Source: Pseudoscleropodium purum (taxonomy: Eukaryota > Streptophyta > Bryopsida > Hypnales > Brachytheciaceae). Taken from it: a DNA stretch of 64,000 bases. Each line of letters starts with the position of its first letter. The first letter of the stretch is position 1. The notes beneath the pieces were generated by a model. It did not search any database, was not told the DNA's origin, and was given only the letters and a program-made list of their open reading frames with translations. The position numbers and the translations under genes were made by a program. This document shows, in pieces, positions 58,549 through 64,000 of the stretch. The stretch is from the NCBI GenBank assembly GCA_963969395.1, contig OZ017802.1:20739410-20803409 (forward strand), written 5' to 3'.

Positions 58549-58833
58549 TCTGAATTGAAAAAAGATTGAATTTTACATCATTAATTTTTTTTTTGAATCA
58601 TTATACTTAGATTCTCAAATATTCCAGAAAGATTCCAAAAAGATTCCAAAAGATTTTAAATTCAACAAAAACTTGTTGATTTGGTCATTGCACTATTCAA
58701 ATCAATAGAAAGAAATTACCATTTTGTTAATTTTCACAAAAAGTTACAAAATGGTCATTCTACTATCCCAAAGAACAAAAATCAGTTGAATTTTTGTTGT
58801 TTTTGTTGTGCATTTCTAATAGTGAAAGGAGCT

Positions 58834-59560
58834 TTCCATTCCTCTCTCCAAAGTCTCAAAATAACCATTTTGTCTCAATTTAACAAATAAGGCCTTAATC
58901 AATAATTAATAGAATATCATAAACAAAAAACCTCCAAAATTTGGCCATTTGAGAGGACTTGTTGGTCATCAAAATTCACCAAAAAAATAAAGTTGACATT
59001 ATTTTCAAAAGTGCTCATGGAAGGGAGCCCTATTTGTATGGACCTAAAGGATATAAAATAATGTACTTATAGATGCTCCTATGTAGGCATACCCCCACTT
59101 AGTGTGGAAATAGACCACCCAAATTTGTACCCTAGATAATTCAATTTGGGTACTCCAAATATAGTAAAAAATCCTAAATTTCTACAAGTGACAAAGTAAT
59201 AAAATTGAATTTTAAATATAAAATGATTTTTTCTAATTTCTAAAAAATAAAGGATTTGATTACCATCAAGTTAGATATCTCCAGTAAAAATTTCAAGTTT
59301 TTAGGACTTGGGATTTAAAATTTATATAAAAAGACAACAACATCAATCCAATTGTGACAAAAAATAGTCATGTGCTTCTTGCAATGACCCAACATCCAAG
59401 TGGTATTTGAAAGATCTATAATTAATAGGCTTTAAATAAAAATGTCGACCTATGTTTAAACTCTTCCAATATTCATAGTCAATGGTACATTATACCTACT
59501 TGTAAGTGGATAGTCATGTGCAAGTACCTCCCAAGATAAATAATTTATAGTAGAGCCACA
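58834..59560. other. No gene seen
   Basis: AT-rich sequence without credible frames or clear repeats. Confidence 0.4.
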
Positions 59561-59565
59561 TTATT

Positions 59566-59930
59566 AATTTAGATTAATTAGATGTTGGCATGTTCTTATC
59601 ATCAAAGGAGGGAGAAGATTTGGATAGTGATAACATTGTTGGTTTTGCTTAACATTGTAAGTTTACCAAGTAAGGGAATGTTGAACTTTTTTAGATTCCT
59701 TTCCCATTTAGAATTTTCTTAAAGTATCGATCTTACTATTGATTTAGATCACTTAGATGTTGGCATGTTCTTGTCATTAAGGGGGGGGGGGGGGGGGGGG
59801 GGATTTAGATGATAACAACATCATTGATTTCCCTTAACATTGCACGTTTACAAAGTAAAGGATTATTGAATTTTTATTGGGTTCTTTTCCTTTGTAGAGT
59901 TTTCTTACAATAGTGATCTCATTGTTTTTC
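59566..59930. repeat. Tandem duplication of ~185 bp
   Basis: Copy 1 (59566-59745) and copy 2 (59746-59930) share 'gatttaga..a.ttagatgt', 'tggcatgttctt', 'cttaacattg', 'gtttac.aagta' and 'ttttctta.a.ta.' in the same order. The G22 tract replaces the 'aggagggagaag' of copy 1 in copy 2. Confidence 0.8.
59781..59802. repeat. Poly(G) tract, 22 bases
   Basis: Uninterrupted run of 22 G in the second unit of the tandem duplication; it seems to have grown from the purine-rich stretch seen in the first unit. Confidence 0.9.
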
Positions 59931-60063
59931 ATTATCTCATTAGAAGTGGTAGGCATTGTTACATATATACAAGGTTGTCACTATCTTGACTGAAATGGCA
60001 AGTATTGCCAATACATATATGTTTGATTTTTGGTAACCAATTCTACAAGTTCACGACACACTA

Positions 60064-60313
60064 CTACTATAGGAAATTTGAGGCTAAGAGAGGGTTGTGA
60101 AGTCTAAACCTTTGCAATGCAATGAGGGAAAATAAAATAAAATATATTTTTTATTTCTTAAAATTTGAATTACAGTGTGGCACTATTGGTGCCACGCCAA
60201 CGCAATGTTAGATTGACTACCTTTTAAATACTTTCAATGAGCTTTTTTGCACCACACGAGTGATGAAAATCATAAATTGGCAACCCTCCCTTGGCCTCAA
60301 AATTCTTGTAATG
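60064..60313. mobile_element. 250-bp MITE with CACTA-like ends, upstream of the GIP1-like gene
   Basis: Left end CTACTATAGGAAATTTGAGG, right end inverted CATTACAAGAATTTTGAGG, with the match going on through 'c.aag.gagggttg', giving about 35-bp inverted repeats. A CTA triplet flanks both sides (60061-60063 and 60314-60316), fitting a 3-bp target duplication. The inner 'gtggcactattggtgccac' palindrome is shared with the MITE at 21550-21805. It ends about 700 bp before the start codon of the gene. Confidence 0.75.
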
Positions 60314-60319
60314 CTACAA

Positions 60320-61015
60320 AACTCCCTTCATTATTGGTTTCAAATTGTCCTAAAGTTAGAACATTTAATTATTCATCCCCTTGATTGACTCCCATTGACT
60401 CCAATGTTTTTCCTTTTGGGGAGCGATGACAACACAAATGTCATCAAGGTGACACAGGGCCAGGAAAAAACCTTGTTGTCTCATGAAAATTGTCGAATTT
60501 TCTTAAACTCTTCCCAGTCCCCAATAATACCACATTCTCTGGGCCCTATCTAATGCTAAGCTTAGCCCCTGAAGACAGTTGAGAAACCCCTCCGATTCAA
60601 ACCCCCCATGCAAATGTACATGACAGGAAGTACACGGACCAGTCCAAGAGCGACGAATCAGAACGCAGGGATTCCCCCCAGTGTGAACGCAGCCCAACTG
60701 ACGAAATTAGGGTTTGGGGCCCAAGGCTCCCGCCTTTGCAGCTCTGTCCGACTGTTTCCATTCCCGTGCAGGCGTTGCCTTCCCTCCCTTCCCCTCTCGC
60801 ACCTCATGTTTTTTCGTCGTTACGTTTCTGATCCCTGTCGCAACTCTTTCCCGGAAGCCCTCCAGCCGGCTCGCGGATCCCTTCCCCAATTCAGACCAAC
60901 TCTGCGGTGGTGGTAGCATTGCGAGGCAGGGCGGCCATCGCTGCTGCAGAAGAAGAAGAAGGAGGAGAAAAGGCGCTGCAGAGGAGCCGGCCCAGGGGCG
61001 CTGCTGCTCGGCATC
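60320..61015 (+). promoter_or_regulatory. 5' region of the GIP1-like gene with telo-box
   Basis: Base composition rises to GC-rich from about 60590. A telo-box TAGGGTTT lies at 60708-60715, followed at once by GGGGCCCA, which resembles a site II (TGGGCC) element; this pair is known from promoters of plant genes active in growing tissue. No clear TATA box was found. If transcription starts upstream of 60806, the leader holds a short upstream frame (ATG 60806 to TAG 60916, 36 codons), which could damp translation. The start site is not determined here. Confidence 0.45.
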
Positions 61016-63907
61016 ATGAGTGCCACCGGCGGTAGTCGAGGGGGCGGTGCTGCTGCCGTCGAGATTCCGGCCAGCACGAAGAAAGTGGTGCAGGACCTCA
61101 AGGAAGTTGTCGGGAACAGCGAGGAGGAGATCTATGCCATGCTCAAAGAGTGCAACATGGACCCGAACGAGACCGCACAGCGGCTGCTCAACCAAGGTGC
61201 GCTTTGCCTCCCATCGTGCGCACCATTACGCTGGATCACTTCGGTCTCTGAGTGCACAACCTAATGTTCTGCGCTTGGGCATGAGAGTGGTTGGAGTGGG
61301 GATTTGGAATGGTCGCTCCGTAGGGCGTGGCTGTATGTGGTATCGTCCAAAACGAAACTGCTGCAGCGGTAGAAAAGAGTTCCTGGTTCTGGAGCCCTAT
61401 GTCGAGTGCAAAGTGACGCGGTGTTGAAGTTGATCATAAAATGTGGTCGGTGGAACTTCGTTTCCTTAGTGCGACCTCTCGCGCTTGTTTGTGGGTTCCG
61501 GTCGCAGCTGGGGACGCCGGCACAGCTATCTGGTCTATTGGTTGCATTGATTGGAGCTTTTGAGAAAGTTTTTGGATGGTTCGACTAAGTCACAAGATGA
61601 ATGATTTGCATTGATCCCTGAACCATGGCATGGAAGATGCTGTTGGCAGTCATCGAAACAGATTGATGTCCCTCTTCCATTGTTCGATGGGGCTCTTAGG
61701 TTTTAGTAGTTCATGAGAGTTTGGTCGTCAAAACCCCTGATGGAATTGTTTTCTCATATTTTCTTTCGTCGAGGCTGATTTTTTGTCTGGTGGCGAGGAG
61801 GCTGTGGGTAGAGTCGTTGATATGTGTACTCTCTTTTTGGTTGATTTTTGCAGGAGGTATTGGAGCCGCACCCTTTGTGTCTGCACTGCTATCGTGCTAT
61901 TTTGTGGACCTTTCAGACCTTTTTTCTGAGGTTTCTGCATTAGGACGATCAGTGTTGTGAGCATGAAGCGTTGGGGAATGTTGGGGTGAAGTGAGTGGCG
62001 ATGCTAACGGTTGGTTTCCGTGTGTGGTGTTGCAGATCCCTTTCACGAGGTGAAGAGGAAGCGGGACAAGAAGAAAGATGTGAGTAATTTGAGCATGGAA
62101 TTTGTGTTATGCTGCAGAGTGGAGTGAGATTGAATGGAGAGATTGATTGAAGTGTGAAGGCTTGCTGACTCGTTACTTATACCTGATTTATCTGCAGAGC
62201 GGAGGGTTGAAGGAGGCTACGGATGTGAGGGGGCGACCAGGGAGCGGGGGCAATTTTGGAAGGGGAGGCGGACGCAGTGGTGGTGGACGAGGAAGTTCGT
62301 TGCCTCGTTTCGGTTCGCAAGGTAAGTGTGATGGCCGTCCCAGAGAATTATGTAGTACGTGTGCAATATGCCGGAATGCACACATGGCATATCGATTCCA
62401 TGCGAAATGTTGGGATGAAGATTCCGATACGTGGTGATGGATAGGTTCTCGCTGTTCCTTCGTGACTGTCGGGGAGGATAGCATTGAACAAGACCGATCT
62501 GGAAGGGGTGGTTGATGACTTTCTCTTGGACATACTCTTGCACTGTTACAGTTTTTATCTGTAAGTCAGTTGGTCTAAGCACAGCATGTCGATGGGGCAG
62601 TCCTCGGAAGAATGTTTGTCTTGTCAGGAAACACTGTGGCATGTAATTATGCGTGTGAACTAGTTTTATGTAGCGTATATGGGTTTGAATTTTCATATGC
62701 AATTGCTGAGGCTTTTCTTTGGGGGGTTTGCTTGTGTGTTGTGTGGAATGGTCCAGAGCACGGCGGAGGGCGAGGTCGACCTGATGGAAGGGAGAATGGC
62801 ATGCACCCCAGTTCTCGTGGTTCGAGCGCAGTTTCCAGCTCAAGTCCTGCTCCTGGTCAAGCAAAGCCAACATCGGCAGCGCCGACGTAAGTATAAGATC
62901 ATTCTTGTGACGCTTTCTGAACATCTTGATCGTCAAAGTCTTTGCTGCAGCAACAACTGACTATATTTTGACGTTCCTTTGCTCATTAATTTAGTGTCGA
63001 AGAGGGATGACTTCGCTGAACTGTTACTGCGTTATTTCTTCTTTACCACTGTGGTCTCCATGTTCCTTATTTCCCATTGAGATTCTCAACGAATGGTGCA
63101 CGCTACACGATTTGGGCCTTTCCGTATCGCTCTCGCGTGGCTCCGTGCTATGGATTTTGGAACTGACGTAACATGCTATTTTCAGGGCGGTACCACCCTC
63201 AACAACTTCTCAACCAGCTGCAGCACCACAAGCTCAGGGTGCGAGCTCAGGAAGTGGGAGTTTTTCGGGAGTTCCAAACGGAAGCAGTGGGTATGTGAGG
63301 CCTGCTCCAGCTCCCCAAGGGGCATGGGCGTCTGGGCACGGCACAATGGCTGACATTTTGAAAGCACGGGCTGCCCCTTCCCCCAGCTTCCAGGCGCCGA
63401 GCGCTTCTCCTGCCTTTCCTAGCGCCCAACCCTCATTGAGTCAGTCTTATCCAGCAGCAGCCTCGTCTGTACAATCATCGGAAGCATCCGAGTTTTATTC
63501 GTCCAGTACAGACCCTGTACTTGATTCCTCTGTAGATTCTGGTGGCGGAGGCACCCAAGCGGCAATCGGAACGGTGGGTAACCAGCGACCTATCGGCTCA
63601 GTTACGTCGAGTGTAGAGGCAAGCTTAGAATCAGATGTGGCAGTGGCTCAAGCCGTTGCCTCCGAACCAAGTTCAGTGGTAGGAGCAGCAGACACGAGAG
63701 ATGCGCAGACAGAGGTGGAGGTTGCTGAGGAGGGACCATCTTCTCCTCCGGTATTTTCACCAGCTCCTAGTCCAGATGTGAGCGTGGAAGAAGCTAGCAC
63801 AATCACGGAAGGTCAGCAGTCTGGTGGGCTGAGTGCACTGGGCGGCAGTCACTTTAATGGTCGGCCCCTCTATGCACCCCTGCAACAGCCCGTTGGCACA
63901 CAGAAAG
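61016..63907 (+). CDS. GBF-interacting protein 1-like (GIP1/DUF1296) protein, 3' end outside window
   Basis: Five exons with standard borders: 61016-61196, 62036-62079, 62198-62321, 62757-62886, 63186-63907. Introns start GT and end AG (839, 118, 435 and 299 bp), and codons split across junctions join in frame. Visible product: about 400 residues. Residues ~16-75 form the GIP1 N-terminal domain, with STKKVVQDLKEVVGNSEEE, MLKECNMDPNETAQRLLNQ and, across the first junction, DPFHEVKRKRDKKKD. It is a helical, UBA-like fold. Then come Gly/Arg-rich stretches (GRGGGRSGGGRGS), and a Ser/Pro/Ala/Gln-rich region with SGHGTMADILKAR. GIP1 proteins are nuclear partners of G-box-binding bZIP factors; the RGG-like part may bind RNA. 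The start ATG is the first in frame and gives the family's usual N-terminus. The last exon has a stop at 63925 if unspliced, but AAAG|GTAGCG after PVGTQK is a plausible donor and relatives are longer, so the gene likely continues. Confidence 0.9.
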
Positions 63908-64000
63908 GTAGCGATTTTGAGTGGTGAAAGTCATTATTAGGTGTTTAGATCTGAAATAGCGTCGTAGCGTAGGCGGTTGTGGAGTTAGCATTTTATTGTG

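Larger units (their letters stand above)
57765..58825. mobile_element. 1.06-kb inverted-repeat element with 8-bp flanking repeat
   Basis: Left end ACTACTAGAAAATTCATG; right end, inverted, TCACTATTAGAAATGCAC. AAGGAGCT occurs directly at both sides (57757-57764 and 58826-58833). The ends look like CACTA termini (CACTACTAGAAA), yet the flanking repeat is 8 bp, not 3. Inside are a SINE (57971-58119) and a large foldback (58210-58548). No transposase frame. Confidence 0.6.

Noticed and set aside
60707..61195. Minus-strand frame of 162 codons
   Set aside because: Antisense to the GC-rich 5' region and first exon of the GIP1-like gene; its composition is Ala/Arg/Pro-rich as expected by chance in GC-rich DNA.
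62217..62936. Minus-strand frame of 239 codons
   Set aside because: It runs antisense to exons and introns 3-4 of the GIP1-like gene, shows no recognisable domain, and the plus strand has good splice sites and family similarity.

Overview
The window is nuclear DNA of a land plant with a large, repeat-rich genome. One intron-containing plant gene lies at the right edge; the other ~60 kb is AT-rich transposon debris broken by short GC-rich islands. The gene and the element families would fit a non-flowering plant such as a lycophyte, fern or bryophyte, but the sequence alone does not settle this. No complete transposon open reading frame survives: every transposon-like gene carries stops, frameshifts or lost catalytic residues.

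Layout. 0.9-20.8 kb: several copies of a non-coding LTR-retrotransposon-like family with a leader block, a copy-specific tandem repeat and a promoter-bearing LTR-like block; it includes a head-to-tail stretch that seems to share LTRs, and inverted copies return at 24-27 kb and 52-56 kb. 21.4-24.2 kb: minus-strand Ty3/gypsy pol relic (RT, RNase H, integrase) with one inverted-repeat element nested inside it and another near its 3' end. 29.4-33.1 kb: minus-strand Mutator-like transposase relic ending in a SWIM-type zinc finger. 33.7-34.3 kb: MITE flanked by TAA. 35.1-35.6 kb: four ~140-bp tandem repeats. 35.8-42.6 kb: a degenerate plus-strand multi-exon gene that appears to join a ParB-like domain (DGNHR motif) to a bacterial-type beta-class amino-methyltransferase (motif IV first, motif I after); this is the most unusual content. 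43.7-45.65 kb: CACTA-like element rich in subterminal repeats. 46.6-48.2 kb: coiled-coil, gag-like relic. 51.8-53.3 kb: three GC-rich hAT-type MITEs, two with perfect and one with 7-of-8 target duplications of 8 bp. 56.0-57.76 kb: relic of an FCP1/NIF-type (HAD) phosphatase domain, followed by a 1.06-kb inverted-repeat element carrying a tRNA-derived SINE. 60.06-60.31 kb: MITE upstream of the gene.

61.0 kb to the end: five exons of a GBF-interacting protein 1-like (GIP1/DUF1296) gene on the plus strand, with a GC-rich 5' region containing a telo-box. The last visible exon probably splices onward beyond the window. This is the only locus that looks functional; the rest matters for transposon history, possible small-RNA hairpins and the unusual domain combination at 36-42.6 kb.

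Exon limits in degenerate loci and limits of dispersed repeats are estimates by eye; MITE ends with target duplications are exact.
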